This document shows positions 17,776-27,075 of a stretch of DNA of 64,000 nucleotides, one piece after another; within the stretch, counting starts at the first letter, position 1; the number at the start of each line of letters is the position of its first letter. Source of the DNA: Thermicanus aegyptius DSM 12793 (GTDB lineage Bacteria > Bacillota > Bacilli > Thermicanales > Thermicanaceae); assembly GCF_000510645.1 (NCBI RefSeq), contig NZ_KI783301.1:565104-629103 (forward strand), written 5' to 3'. Both the position numbers and the translations under genes were made by a program. Under the pieces are notes generated by a model that had not been told where the DNA came from, did not search any database, and saw only the letters and a list, made by a program, of their open reading frames with translations.

Positions 17776-18760
17776 AATACGGATTCTCATTTGGAATGAA
17801 ATGGAGAAGATCTATCGGAAAAGGCGTTTCCTCGTCATCTTCCTCATTCTCCTCCTCTTAATTCCCCTCTTCGTTTATGCGCAGTATAAACAGAACGAGA
17901 CGGTGTTGGAGCGGATGGGGACAAAGGATTGGCATCTTATCCTTCAACAACAGATCATAGACAACCAGAATCGCTTAAATAGTTCCCGCCTCCCCGACGA
18001 GTGGCGGAGTTGGCTCGTGATACGGAACGAGCAACTCCAGTACTATTTGGATCACGATATAAACCCAAATGTGCAAGGGGGGCCTGCCTTCGTCCGGAGT
18101 TTTATGGAAAACGGCATCACCCTCTTTATCCCTCTACTCGTCATGATCGTCTCCATTGATCTGGTTTCCGGAGAACGAAGCGAGGGCACGATAAAACTCC
18201 TTCTCACCCGGCCAATCCGCCGATGGAAGGTTCTGTTAAGCAAATACATCGCCATGCTTCTCTCCCTCTCCCTGGTGATCTTGATGGTTGCTGTTCTTTC
18301 CTATTTCATTTCCGGCTTTATCTTCGGATATTCGGGGTGGAACACACCTTTACTTACAGGCTTTATTGTGGAGAAGGAGAGTCTCAATACGACGTCTGTC
18401 CACCTCGTTTCCCAATGGAAATATATCTTGATGGCCTATGGACTAGGTTGGTTCGTCAGCTGGGCGGTGGCCACCATTTCTTTTATGGTTTCCGTCTTGC
18501 TTCGGAATACGGCGGCAGCCATGGGGATCATGATCGCCTCCCTCATCGCCGGGAATCTTCTCACCAATTATGCAGCTTCCTGGAAGGAGGCGAGATATAT
18601 CTTTAGCGTTAACCTCGATCTCACCTCTTATCTTTCGGGATTGATGCCACCCATTGAAGGAATGACCCCCGCCTTTTCGATGATCACCCTAACGGTTTGG
18701 GCAGTTGTTTCTCTCTTTATTTCCTTCGCCGTTTTTACACGGCAGGATATGTTTCATTGA
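17759..18760 (+). CDS. ABC-2 type exporter, permease subunit
   Basis: 333 residues with about six membrane segments: one near the N-terminus (FLVIFLILLLLIPLFVYA), a long external loop of some 90 residues, then five more. The SGERSEGTIKLLLTRPI motif after the second segment is typical of the NatB/ABC-2 permease family. The start is GTG at 17759 inside the ATPase gene (GTG at 17768 also possible). It pairs with the ATPase at 16852. The same architecture and motif occur in the permease at 44359. Confidence 0.87.
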   Translation: MSRVREIRILIWNEMEKIYRKRRFLVIFLILLLLIPLFVYAQYKQNETVLERMGTKDWHLILQQQIIDNQNRLNSSRLPDEWRSWLVIRNEQLQYYLDHDINPNVQGGPAFVRSFMENGITLFIPLLVMIVSIDLVSGERSEGTIKLLLTRPIRRWKVLLSKYIAMLLSLSLVILMVAVLSYFISGFIFGYSGWNTPLLTGFIVEKESLNTTSVHLVSQWKYILMAYGLGWFVSWAVATISFMVSVLLRNTAAAMGIMIASLIAGNLLTNYAASWKEARYIFSVNLDLTSYLSGLMPPIEGMTPAFSMITLTVWAVVSLFISFAVFTRQDMFH

Positions 18761-18851
18761 GAATCCTATGCAAAGGTTTAGAGGGCGCGGTAACAGAATG
18801 AGTAAGTGTAAATAAGTGTATAAAAAAGGGAGCAGAAGGAGGCGTGTAACG

Positions 18852-20288
18852 ATGATGGATATCGATTGGCTGGGAGAGGTGGAAAAAAGAAAAGAGGAAT
18901 TGGTTAGGGACCTGCAGGAATTTTTGCAAATCCCCAGTGTTCTGAAGGAAGAGGCGAAGGAAGGGGCTCCCTTCGGCCCGGATGTGGCCAAAGCCTTAGG
19001 GTATATTTTAGACCTGAGCAGCAGGATGGGCATGAGGACCCAAAACCTGGACGGATACATCGGCTATGGTGAGTTTGGGGATGGAAAGGAAATGGTGGGG
19101 ATTCTCTGCCACGTGGATGTGGTGCCTCCCGGCAAGGGATGGTCGGTCCCCCCATTTAGCGGTAGGATCATAGGGGACCGCATCGTCTCCAGGGGAGCCA
19201 GCGATGATAAAGGACCCACCATCGCAGCCCTCTATGGCGCCAAAATCGTAAAGGAATTAGGTCTTCCCCTCAAGAGAAGGGTTCGTTTAATCTTTGGTAC
19301 CGATGAGGAGAGCGAATGGCGCTGTATCGATCGCTATAATGAGAGTGAGGAGAAGCCCGTCGTGGGCTTTGCTCCCGACGCCGACTTTCCCTTAATCTTT
19401 GCGGAAAAAGGTTTGTACAATGTGGCCCTTCGCTTTCACCTGGGGTCCGGCGGAAAGACGGGGATTCACCTTCTCTCCTTTACTTCCGGGGAACGAAGCA
19501 ACATGGTTCCCGATTACGCCGAGGCGCGTCTTAAAATGGAGGATCCTCGGCTTATGGAGAGGATCAAGGAGACCTATCTGCATTATTTGAAGGAGAAGGG
19601 ATATCCCGGAGAATGGGGGGTGGAGGAGGGAGAATTAAAACTTGCCGTAAAAGGGGTATCCGCCCATGGAAGCCTGCCGGAACTGGGAGAGCACGCAGGA
19701 TGGCGTTTGGCCGCCTTCCTGAATGATCTCACCCTGGATCAAGAGGGATCCCGCTTTATCGAACTGCTAAACCATCTCTTTCTCGATGATCCCAAAGGGA
19801 AAAAATTAGAGATTGAAGCAAGCGATCCGGTGATGGGGGATCTCACCGTCAATGTGGGCGTCATTTCTTATCCTGGTCAGGGTGGGGAAGGGGAAATGGT
19901 AAAGATCAACATCCGGTATCCTTCCTCCACCCATGTGGAGGAGATTCGAGGAAAGATCTTATCTAAAATTGGACCTTACGGCGGGGAGATCGTCAAAGAA
20001 GATAAGAAGCTCACCCCTCACCTGGTACCCAAAGACCACCCGCTGGTGAAGACCCTTCTTCGGGTTTACCGCTCCCAGACCGGTGATACCCGGGAGCCCC
20101 TTGCCATCGGTGGAGCCACCTATGCCCGTTCTCTGCCGCTTGGTGTCGCTTTTGGCGCCGCATTTCCGGGGCGGGAAGATGTGGCTCATCAGAAAGATGA
20201 ATATATTCTTTTGGATGATCTTGTAAAGGCGACCGCGATCTACGCCCAAGCCATTTACGAGTTGGCCAATATGGAGTTGGTGGAGTAA
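18852..20288 (+). CDS. pepV: Dipeptidase PepV, M20 metallopeptidase
   Basis: 478 residues, close to the usual PepV length. A cytoplasmic zinc dipeptidase of broad specificity. Metal-site motifs are CHVDVVPPGKGW (His, Asp), SRGASDDKGPTIA (bridging Asp), and FGTDEESEWRC (Glu-Glu) near residue 155; the C-terminal metal His is in PGREDVAHQKDE. The ATG at 18852 lies 8 nt after AAGGAGG; upstream codons of the frame are basic and unlikely to be translated. It is 91 nt after the exporter permease. Confidence 0.92.
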   Translation: MMDIDWLGEVEKRKEELVRDLQEFLQIPSVLKEEAKEGAPFGPDVAKALGYILDLSSRMGMRTQNLDGYIGYGEFGDGKEMVGILCHVDVVPPGKGWSVPPFSGRIIGDRIVSRGASDDKGPTIAALYGAKIVKELGLPLKRRVRLIFGTDEESEWRCIDRYNESEEKPVVGFAPDADFPLIFAEKGLYNVALRFHLGSGGKTGIHLLSFTSGERSNMVPDYAEARLKMEDPRLMERIKETYLHYLKEKGYPGEWGVEEGELKLAVKGVSAHGSLPELGEHAGWRLAAFLNDLTLDQEGSRFIELLNHLFLDDPKGKKLEIEASDPVMGDLTVNVGVISYPGQGGEGEMVKINIRYPSSTHVEEIRGKILSKIGPYGGEIVKEDKKLTPHLVPKDHPLVKTLLRVYRSQTGDTREPLAIGGATYARSLPLGVAFGAAFPGREDVAHQKDEYILLDDLVKATAIYAQAIYELANMELVE

Positions 20289-20425
20289 ACGGACCATCGT
20301 TTATAGAGGTAATGTCTACTCAAAAGGGCACTTTTTCAAGAAGGATTGCGAGGAAGCAGTTGCGGAAAGTAGAGAGGAATGAAAGCAGTGGGGAAACCGA
20401 GAAAGAGAAAGGGGAGCGTGGCAAG

Positions 20426-21313
20426 ATGAAAGAGGGAGACCTTTTTTACAGGCAGTGGAAGGTATCCAACCCCATCGGGGCACTCTACTTGATCCACGGT
20501 TTGGGGGAGCACTGCGGCCGTTATGAACATGTGGCCCGGTTTCTAAATGGACAGGGAATCTCCGTTTACTCCGGAGATCTTCCCGGCTTCGGCCGGACGA
20601 AGGGGAGAAGGGGAGATGCTTCCTCCTTTCATGAATTGACGGAGGCCGTGTTAAACGGGTGGAATGAGATGAACAAAGAAACTGTGGGGATTCCCCAATT
20701 CCTCCTTGGCCACAGTATGGGTGGGCTTGTTTCTCTCCATCTCCTCATCACGCATGGGAAGGAGGTAAAGCCGGACGGAGTGATCCTTTCCTCTCCCGCC
20801 CTGAAGTCAAAAGTGGAGGTTTCCCGTTGGAAAGAAGGGTTGGCTAAACTTTTGACTCCCCTCTTTCCCAAGCTTACTCTTCCTTCCGGGATTTCCCCTT
20901 CATCCGTTACCAAAGATCCCGAAGTGGTCAAAAAGTATGGCAAGGATCCCTACGTTCATTCTTTCCTCTCTCTGAGATTTTATCAGGAGTTTAATCGAAC
21001 GATGGCCTTTGTCTTGGAGAAGGCGGGGGATTTCCCTGCGGGGATTCCCCTCATGATCATGCAGGCAGGTGAGGATCTTTTAGTAGATGCGGAGGCAGCC
21101 AAAGAATTCATGAAAAAAATCCCCCATCACTCCTTGCATGAGTATAAGGAATGGCCGGGACTTTATCACGAGATCTTGAACGAACAGGAAAAAGAGAAAG
21201 TGATGGAGGAGATGTGGAAGTTCATAGAGAGGGTCATGTCCCGGAAAAATCGGGCCACCATTCAGAAGAATGATGTAGGGATAAACGGATCTTTTGAATC
21301 AATTCAACCTTGA
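20426..21313 (+). CDS. Alpha/beta hydrolase, monoacylglycerol-lipase-like
   Basis: 295 residues, Hydrolase_4 (serine aminopeptidase S33/lysophospholipase) family. LIHGLGEHCGRYEHVA is the oxyanion region, GHSMGG the nucleophile elbow with Ser near residue 100, AGEDLLVD carries the catalytic Asp and GLYHEIL the His. No signal peptide. I start at the ATG at 20426 (GGGGAG upstream); the frame upstream is highly charged and lacks family similarity. The 3' end overlaps the convergent exporter gene by 10 nt. Monoglycerides or lysolipids are likely substrates. Confidence 0.87.
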   Translation: MKEGDLFYRQWKVSNPIGALYLIHGLGEHCGRYEHVARFLNGQGISVYSGDLPGFGRTKGRRGDASSFHELTEAVLNGWNEMNKETVGIPQFLLGHSMGGLVSLHLLITHGKEVKPDGVILSSPALKSKVEVSRWKEGLAKLLTPLFPKLTLPSGISPSSVTKDPEVVKKYGKDPYVHSFLSLRFYQEFNRTMAFVLEKAGDFPAGIPLMIMQAGEDLLVDAEAAKEFMKKIPHHSLHEYKEWPGLYHEILNEQEKEKVMEEMWKFIERVMSRKNRATIQKNDVGINGSFESIQP

Positions 21314-23046
21314 ACCCGCAGTTGCTGCATGGAAAACTCCCGGTAAAGGGGATGGCTTAGGAACAATTCCTGATGACTTCCGATTCCGGTAATTCTTCCT
21401 TTTTCGAGAAAAACGATTTGGTCGGCGTCAATCACCGTGGACAGGCGGTGGGCAATAACCAGTGTGGTCCTTCCCTGCATCAAGTTGTTCAAAGCTTGTT
21501 GGACAGCGATTTCCGATTGGCTATCTAGGCTAGAGGTGGCCTCATCCAATAGCAGGATGGCCGGGTCCCGCAGCAATGCCCTCGCGATCGCTATTCTTTG
21601 GCGCTGTCCCCCTGACAATTTTATGCCTCGTTCCCCCACGTCTGTTTCATACTTTTCCGGAAGCTCGTTAATAAACTCATCGGCGTAGGCCATTTTCGCT
21701 GCGTTAACCAGTTCTTCCGGGCGAACTTCCCTCTCAATGCCATAGCAGATGTTCTCTCGGATCGTTCCGGAGATGATCGGGCTTTCCTGAGAGACGTATC
21801 CGATATGGCCTCTCCAAGATGAAAGCGAAAACCGGTCGATCGGGTCGCTTCCCAGTTTAATGGTCCCGCAAAGCGGGAGATAATACCTCTCCAGAAGGGA
21901 AAACAGTGTGGTTTTACCGCTTCCGCTCGGGCCCACGATGGCGGTTACCTGCCCGGGATGGGCTTTAAAGCTGATCCGATCCAGAACCGGTTCCCCCGGT
22001 TTGTAGGAAAACGACACTTCCTCGAAAATGATCGGCTGATTCAGATTTTGTACCGGTTTACCTGAAGCTAAATCTTCTTCTTCCATTCCCAACAGGAGCA
22101 GGATTCTTTCCGTAGCGCCCATCGCCTTCTGAAAATAGGTAAAGAAACCGGCGATCTGTGAAATCGGCGACACGATCTGAATCAGGTATATAATGAACGC
22201 CACCAGTTCACCGGCGGTTAAAGTCCCCGAGGCAACGCGGAGCCCTCCGAAACCGAAGATGATGACCAGGAGCAGAAGAATCATCGACGAAACCAGAGGA
22301 GCCATCACCGCATGAAGTTTTCCTTCCTTCAAACCGAACCTGTAAAGCTTTTTGATCCTTGCACTTCCGTTTATATACTCGCTTCGTTCGGCATTGGAAG
22401 CCTTTACGAGGCGGATATCCGACAAAACCTGGTTCAAGATCGCCGAGAAATGAGCCGTTTCATCCTGCAGCCCCTTCGATACGTGATACATCTGTCTTCC
22501 TACCGGAAAGAGAATGACCAACGTGAGGGGAATGACCGTAAACATGACCAATGTCAGCTGCCGATCCAGATAAAACAGAACCATAACGGCACCAATCATG
22601 GAGATGATCCCGTTGAAAAACCCGGTGAAATGATCCGAGATCAATTCTTTCACGATGCCGGTATCGTTGGTTACCCGGCTGATCGTCTCTCCGGTCTGAT
22701 GCCGGTCGTAGTATGAGATCGGTAAAGAGAGAAGTTTTTTCCATAAACGTTCCCTCAAGCCTGCGACAATCTGCTGGCCGATGCGCGCCAACAGATACGC
22801 GGATATCCCACCGGTCACGGCTTGAATGATGAAAGCGCCGATGATGGATGCGACGAGTTCAGGATGGATGGCATCCAATGTAAAACCGTCAATCAGATCT
22901 TTGGTAATAAATGGGATTGCGAGGGAGGTCATGGTAGCCAGAAGGCTTAGAAGCATGGAGGTTCCCAGAAGTACCCAGGAAATCTTCATTTGCAAGAGAA
23001 TCTGGATTAACTTTTTCCAGGTGGGAATTTTCATATCTTTCTCCAT
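21304..23046 (-). CDS. Multidrug ABC exporter, LmrA/BmrA type
   Basis: 580 residues, a half-transporter with six membrane segments (residues 1-310) fused to an ATPase domain. Walker A is GPSGSGKTT, Q-loop SQESP, signature LSGGQRQRIAIA, Walker B LLLDEATSSLD, and the H-loop is in IAHRLSTV. The length fits homodimeric exporters of the BmrA/LmrA group. The start has GGAGAGG upstream. The MerR gene 101 nt upstream on the same strand probably controls it as a drug-responsive regulator. Confidence 0.92.
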   Translation of the reverse strand: MEKDMKIPTWKKLIQILLQMKISWVLLGTSMLLSLLATMTSLAIPFITKDLIDGFTLDAIHPELVASIIGAFIIQAVTGGISAYLLARIGQQIVAGLRERLWKKLLSLPISYYDRHQTGETISRVTNDTGIVKELISDHFTGFFNGIISMIGAVMVLFYLDRQLTLVMFTVIPLTLVILFPVGRQMYHVSKGLQDETAHFSAILNQVLSDIRLVKASNAERSEYINGSARIKKLYRFGLKEGKLHAVMAPLVSSMILLLLVIIFGFGGLRVASGTLTAGELVAFIIYLIQIVSPISQIAGFFTYFQKAMGATERILLLLGMEEEDLASGKPVQNLNQPIIFEEVSFSYKPGEPVLDRISFKAHPGQVTAIVGPSGSGKTTLFSLLERYYLPLCGTIKLGSDPIDRFSLSSWRGHIGYVSQESPIISGTIRENICYGIEREVRPEELVNAAKMAYADEFINELPEKYETDVGERGIKLSGGQRQRIAIARALLRDPAILLLDEATSSLDSQSEIAVQQALNNLMQGRTTLVIAHRLSTVIDADQIVFLEKGRITGIGSHQELFLSHPLYREFSMQQLRVQG

Positions 23047-23147
23047 TCAGGGATTCCTCTCCATCTCAGCTTGATCGAAATTTGTCTCCAATCGATTTTC
23101 CGCGCGCAGGGATAGGGACGTTGTTCCCCTTCTCCGTCATGTCCTGT

Positions 23148-23936
23148 TTATTCCTTTTCCTTAGCGACATGTGGTTCGTACATGCCGTTTTTCGCCATAT
23201 AGAACTCCATCGCCTGATTTAACCATTCCTCCTCCTCCGTTGTGAACGGGGAGGGAAGCATTTTCGCGAAATCTTCGGCTTTCCCATGATCGATGAAGGT
23301 AAAGGAGTCGAATATCTCTTTGTCGATAAATTGAAGTGTTGCTTTCATGTACCGATCGACCATCTCCTGTACTTCCGGGTCGTGTGGCGGCTTTCCGGCC
23401 AATTCTTTCACTTTCTTGGAGAGGTGGATAAACACTTTGTCCAACTCCGCCATCTCCTCTTCGGACATGTTGTCTAACCATTCCACCACTTCCTTGGAAG
23501 CGTGCTCTGTCAGCCAGGCCCTTTGCTCCTTCTCGGTCTGCATGCTGTTAATCAGACTTGCCAGGATGGCGCCGTCCACTTCCCCTTCATCTTCCAACAG
23601 GGAAATGGTGCGATGAATGGCTTTAAGCGCCGTTTCAATCTGTTCTTTTTTCTTCTCTAACTCCGCTTTCTGAACCTGTAAGGAATCTTTTAGGTTGAGA
23701 CCGAAACTGGGTTCGACCATCATCTCTTTGATTTGTTCCAGACTATAGCCCAAAAATTTCAGGCTTACGATTTTTTGCAGTTTCAACAGATCTTCGTCAT
23801 CATACAGACGATGCCCTGAGTTAGGATTCTTGGTGGGTTTCAGCAAACCAATCTCATCGTAAAAATGGAGAGTCCGGATTGAGGTATTGGTTTTTTTGGA
23901 AAACTCCCCAATTGAATACTTGTTTTGTCCCGGCAT
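23148..23936 (-). CDS. MerR-family regulator with TipAS-like effector domain
   Basis: 262 residues. The winged helix at the N-terminus (YSIGEFSKKTNTSIRTLHFY then DEIGLLKP) is typical of MerR. A long dimerisation coiled coil follows (about residues 75-125), then a helical C-terminal domain with MSEEEMAELDKVF and a YMKATLQFI segment, resembling the antibiotic-recognition domain of TipA/Mta-type activators. GAGGTGA precedes the ATG. It is transcribed together with the LmrA-type exporter downstream. The promoter has a 19-bp spacer, the hallmark of MerR control, so autoregulation is likely. Confidence 0.88.
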   Translation of the reverse strand: MPGQNKYSIGEFSKKTNTSIRTLHFYDEIGLLKPTKNPNSGHRLYDDEDLLKLQKIVSLKFLGYSLEQIKEMMVEPSFGLNLKDSLQVQKAELEKKKEQIETALKAIHRTISLLEDEGEVDGAILASLINSMQTEKEQRAWLTEHASKEVVEWLDNMSEEEMAELDKVFIHLSKKVKELAGKPPHDPEVQEMVDRYMKATLQFIDKEIFDSFTFIDHGKAEDFAKMLPSPFTTEEEEWLNQAMEFYMAKNGMYEPHVAKEKE

Positions 23937-23985
23937 GCTTTATCACCTCTATGTTCCAATTTTTTATTCAAGCGGGTTTATGACC

Positions 23986-24016
23986 ATGATATCACCTTAC
24001 GTAACGGGAGATGCAA
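23986..24016 (-). promoter_or_regulatory. MerR-controlled promoter with 19-bp spacer
   Basis: On the minus strand TTGCAT (24016-24011) and TATCAT (23991-23986) are 19 bp apart. The palindrome TTACGTAA (23997-24004) lies in the middle of the spacer. This is the classical architecture by which MerR proteins twist the spacer to activate transcription. It sits 50 nt before the MerR gene. Confidence 0.75.
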
Positions 24017-24116
24017 GGGCTTTTTCGCACCATGTCTCGGCCATCGTCGAGTCGTATAAAATGTGACAAAAGTGTTAAAAATGGAGGAATAGTGGAAAAG
24101 ATACGGATCGAAAGGA

Positions 24117-24145
24117 TTGATGAACGGCATAGAGGCAGGTATGAT
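24117..24145 (+). promoter_or_regulatory. SigA-type promoter of the coiled-coil gene
   Basis: TTGATG (24117-24122) and TATGAT (24140-24145) are separated by 17 nt. The start codon of the next gene lies 94 nt downstream. Confidence 0.6.
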
Positions 24146-24238
24146 ATAAGAAAGTGAAAGCGTTATCAAACGGTAATTGCTCAACTCGTGAACATTTTCA
24201 CATATCGACGGAAAGATCAGGATAGCGGAGGGAGATCG

Positions 24239-24619
24239 ATGATCGAAGAGCAAAACGTTCTACAATCATTGGATGAAATAAAGAATGCGCTGATGGAACA
24301 TCAGAAGAGCTTTCAGGAACAGGAAGAACGCCTGGATGCTCTACAGCATCAGTTAAATATGATTGATCTGCAGACGGGGACGACGGAACAACGCATGGTC
24401 TCGATGGAAAGAAGGCTCCATCAATTGGAGATTCAAATGGAAGAATTAAGGAAAGAGATCCAAGAGCGCGCCTCCCAAATGGAAGAGCGCCTTGCCCGAC
24501 AGGAAAGGATGCTGGAACAACTCCTCGATCATATGGATTACTTTAAAGAGAAATACCAGGAACATGACGAAGAACTTTTTCAGCTAAACCGGCGGGTCAA
24601 GAGGGCGGGATTCATCTAA
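24239..24619 (+). CDS. Coiled-coil protein of unknown function
   Basis: 126 residues, almost entirely predicted coiled coil, rich in Glu, Gln, Met and Leu (for example EERLDALQHQLNMI and MEERLARQERMLEQLL). No signal peptide, membrane segment or enzyme motif. The tail is basic (LNRRVKRAGFI). The ATG at 24239 has GGAGGGAG upstream. It has its own promoter and faces the convergent permease pair. I do not recognise a family. A structural or adaptor role is possible but not shown. Confidence 0.7.
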   Translation: MIEEQNVLQSLDEIKNALMEHQKSFQEQEERLDALQHQLNMIDLQTGTTEQRMVSMERRLHQLEIQMEELRKEIQERASQMEERLARQERMLEQLLDHMDYFKEKYQEHDEELFQLNRRVKRAGFI

Positions 24620-24627
24620 AGCCTCTG

Positions 24628-25560
24628 TTATTCGTAATCGTACCGCATAATTCGCCGATCCATGCGCCGCTTTAATCCTTCCGCCAGGATGGTAAAACTG
24701 AAAATGGCGAAGAAAAAGGCGAAGGCAGGACTCAGGAGAATCCAAGGAGCGGATAGAACATATTTTCGATTGAAGCCGATCAGTCCTGCCCAATCATCGG
24801 TCATGGACCGATAGGTATTTCCCCCTGAGAAGAAATCAAAGGAAACGAAGGTACCTCCCAAAAAAACGTGGAAAATACCCAACTGACCCAAAAGCCAAAG
24901 AACCTGGGCCATCTCCATGGAGAGGATGATGGGAAGGTGGGGGAGGAGATGGGGGAAGAAGTGGCGGCGCAAAAGATAGAAACCGCTTCCCCCTAAAATT
25001 TTGGCTCCTTCGATAAAAGGTTCGTTGCGAATTCTCTCCACATGTCCTCTCATGGTCTCCACCAAGGGCGGAAGTCCGGCCAGAGTGAGGATGAGCCACA
25101 TCCAGAACAGCTGCTGCCCTATGGAGAATGAAGGAGTAACGGACATCGGCTCCAGTAAAAAATAGGCGATGAGGAAAAGGGGAAGAGAAACCCAAATCCG
25201 GTTCATATGCTGTACGGGCGGTTTCAAAAAACGGTGCCACCATCCTGCCGTCATGCCGATGGGGACGGCGAGAAGCAACCTGGAAAGGCCGATGAGGAGA
25301 GCGAACGAAAGCGTATATTTAGCCCCCCTCAACAACCTGCTCAGGAGATCATATCCATTCTCATCCGTCCCCGCCGGATGGGCGAAAGAGGGCGGATGGG
25401 GGGGTGGGGAAAACGCTTTGTAGTCGGTGCCGGGTTTAAATGTTTCCGCCGCATCTTTCCCATATGGCGCAAGTTGATCCCCAAAGAGGGAAATGAGCAG
25501 GAGAATCGAGGCGAAGATGAGGCCAAAGAGAAGATAACCGTTCTTTTCCTTTTTTCTCAT
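24628..25560 (-). CDS. Opp/Dpp-type ABC permease, second subunit
   Basis: 310 residues with about five or six membrane segments. The N-terminal segment (YLLFGLIFASILLLISL) and a DENGYDLLSRLLRGAKYTL motif recall DppC/OppC, where a similar GTDxxGRD sequence precedes the membrane core. The EAA-like loop is divergent (EPFIEGAKILGGSGF). The ATG at 25560 follows AGGAGGTGAGAAT and overlaps the upstream permease by 4 nt. No binding protein or ATPase gene is adjacent. Function is unknown beyond the permease fold. Confidence 0.75.
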   Translation of the reverse strand: MRKKEKNGYLLFGLIFASILLLISLFGDQLAPYGKDAAETFKPGTDYKAFSPPPHPPSFAHPAGTDENGYDLLSRLLRGAKYTLSFALLIGLSRLLLAVPIGMTAGWWHRFLKPPVQHMNRIWVSLPLFLIAYFLLEPMSVTPSFSIGQQLFWMWLILTLAGLPPLVETMRGHVERIRNEPFIEGAKILGGSGFYLLRRHFFPHLLPHLPIILSMEMAQVLWLLGQLGIFHVFLGGTFVSFDFFSGGNTYRSMTDDWAGLIGFNRKYVLSAPWILLSPAFAFFFAIFSFTILAEGLKRRMDRRIMRYDYE

Positions 25561-26504
25561 ATTCTCACCTCCTGATTTCCTTTCTGCAACCTGGATAAGA
25601 TCCATTGATTGATCGTAAGAATGATCTCTACCATAAACCAGAAAGAAAGGACGGAAAGGAGGATCACATCGGTCGATGTATAACCATACTTCATGATAAA
25701 TCCGGTTAAGCCGAAGGAACTGTATAAGTATTCCACGATCACCAGATTAGAAAGAGTTAACATTAAGATGGTGGGCATGTTCTGCAACACGGTGATCAAC
25801 CCGTTCGGTAGAAGATGATGGAGGAGGACGAGCCATTTGCTGAGTCCCTTGCTATAGGCGGTTTGTACATACGGCTCCTCTAGGATTCTTTCGAAGCTAT
25901 GTTTTGCTGTTCGGAAAATATAGACCAGGGGGAAAATGCTTAACGTGAGAATCGGCAGAAAATAAGCGGTCCCGCTCCCTGCGGTAGCGATCTTAAAGAG
26001 TTTCAATCCGGTATGTTTATAGAGTTGTACGACGGCGATCTGGAGCAAAAGGGCGAGCAAAAAGTCAGGAATGGAGATCAGGAGGAAAGAGAAGATTTCA
26101 AAGACCCCCCGCTTTTTCCTTCGTAAAACCATCACCAGGAGGGCTAAAGCCAATCCCAGGATTAAACTGAGCACGATCGCCGATACGTAATAGGTGGAAG
26201 ATATGGAGATATAGCGGGAGAGATCCTGCCAAGATATTTCCCTCATATCCCCATTGCTTAATTGATAGGTTCCTAGTTTTCCCTCCATAAGGTGGGAGAA
26301 CGAGTAACGAACCGCTTCGAAATATCGATTCACGGATGTGGTAAATTCCTGAAATATTTGATCTCTGCTGATGAACATCCTGTTGATTTGAAAAAGAGAG
26401 GGAAGAAGTGCGATCAATACAACGATGAAAAAAGTGACCACTAGCCGGACCGCTCCGGCGCCGGTTCTCAGCAAAATGGCTAAAAGTATCGGTTTCCTAT
26501 TCAT
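25557..26504 (-). CDS. Opp/Dpp-type ABC permease, first subunit
   Basis: About 315 residues. An N-terminal membrane segment is followed by an external region of about 90 residues, then five segments with the OppB-like pattern (PILTLSIFPLVYIFRTAKHS, LEEPYVQTAYSKGLS as EAA loop). I start at the ATG at 26504, preceded by GAGG; an upstream in-frame ATG at 26534 lacks a ribosome binding site. It overlaps the second permease by 4 nt. Nickel or peptide import is the family norm, but the missing partner genes leave the substrate open. Confidence 0.75.
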   Translation of the reverse strand: MNRKPILLAILLRTGAGAVRLVVTFFIVVLIALLPSLFQINRMFISRDQIFQEFTTSVNRYFEAVRYSFSHLMEGKLGTYQLSNGDMREISWQDLSRYISISSTYYVSAIVLSLILGLALALLVMVLRRKKRGVFEIFSFLLISIPDFLLALLLQIAVVQLYKHTGLKLFKIATAGSGTAYFLPILTLSIFPLVYIFRTAKHSFERILEEPYVQTAYSKGLSKWLVLLHHLLPNGLITVLQNMPTILMLTLSNLVIVEYLYSSFGLTGFIMKYGYTSTDVILLSVLSFWFMVEIILTINQWILSRLQKGNQEVRI

Positions 26505-26598
26505 GGGCCGGTCCTCGTACGTAAAAGGATTCATTCATACAAATCGTGTATATGTATAAAGGAGAGTGCATCCCACACTTGATGTGATGCTGAATAGG

Positions 26599-27075
26599 TT
26601 ATTCTCTTCGTCTATTGCCGAAAATCATGTAAACCCCCAGGACGATAAGAAGGAAGCCCACCAAATAGGGAATAAAGGTGGAAAATAAGGTGAAGAAAAG
26701 GAAAAATCCCCCTACGGAAAAGAGAATAACAACAGGGATCAGGAGGCCTTTTTCTCGTGTTCCGAAAAGATAAAGTTCCAACAACCCGATTCCCGGCGCG
26801 ATGATGAAGATCGGCCAAAGGTGTTCCATCCAACCATAGCCGAAAAACTCCGTAAAAAGAAAGAGAATGCCGATCGTCGTAAGAATCCCGCCAGGGACAT
26901 GAAGCCCTGGGATGCGGTTCAAAAATCCGAAGAAGTGAAAGGCGAGGCCGGGAATAACCAGAAAAAAAGGCCATAAATCGAATAAGGAGAACGGAATGAG
27001 TTCCATTTTGGCCAATAAGAAAAAAAGACCCAGCAGGATAAAGAAGATGCCCACCATTTGTTGGTTCCGATTCAA
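26599..27075 (-). CDS. Multi-pass membrane protein, LiaI/LiaF membrane-domain type
   Basis: 158 residues with about six short hydrophobic segments, each with the pattern of DUF5668/LiaF transmembrane domains (GIFFILLGLFFLLAKM, LWPFFLVIPGLAFHFFGFL, HLWPIFIIAPGIGLLEL). No soluble LiaF C-terminal domain. The start is a TTG at 27075 with AGGAGGGATG eight nt upstream; a nearby ATG at 27082 is in another frame. It resembles the liaI-type gene at 38280 and may work with the Lia/PspA envelope-stress proteins. That link is inference. Confidence 0.75.
   Translation of the reverse strand: MNRNQQMVGIFFILLGLFFLLAKMELIPFSLFDLWPFFLVIPGLAFHFFGFLNRIPGLHVPGGILTTIGILFLFTEFFGYGWMEHLWPIFIIAPGIGLLELYLFGTREKGLLIPVVILFSVGGFFLFFTLFSTFIPYLVGFLLIVLGVYMIFGNRRRE

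Noticed and set aside
25169..25575. Plus-strand frames of 84 and 122 residues across the permease genes
   Set aside because: They are antisense shadows of well-supported membrane proteins and have no start signals.
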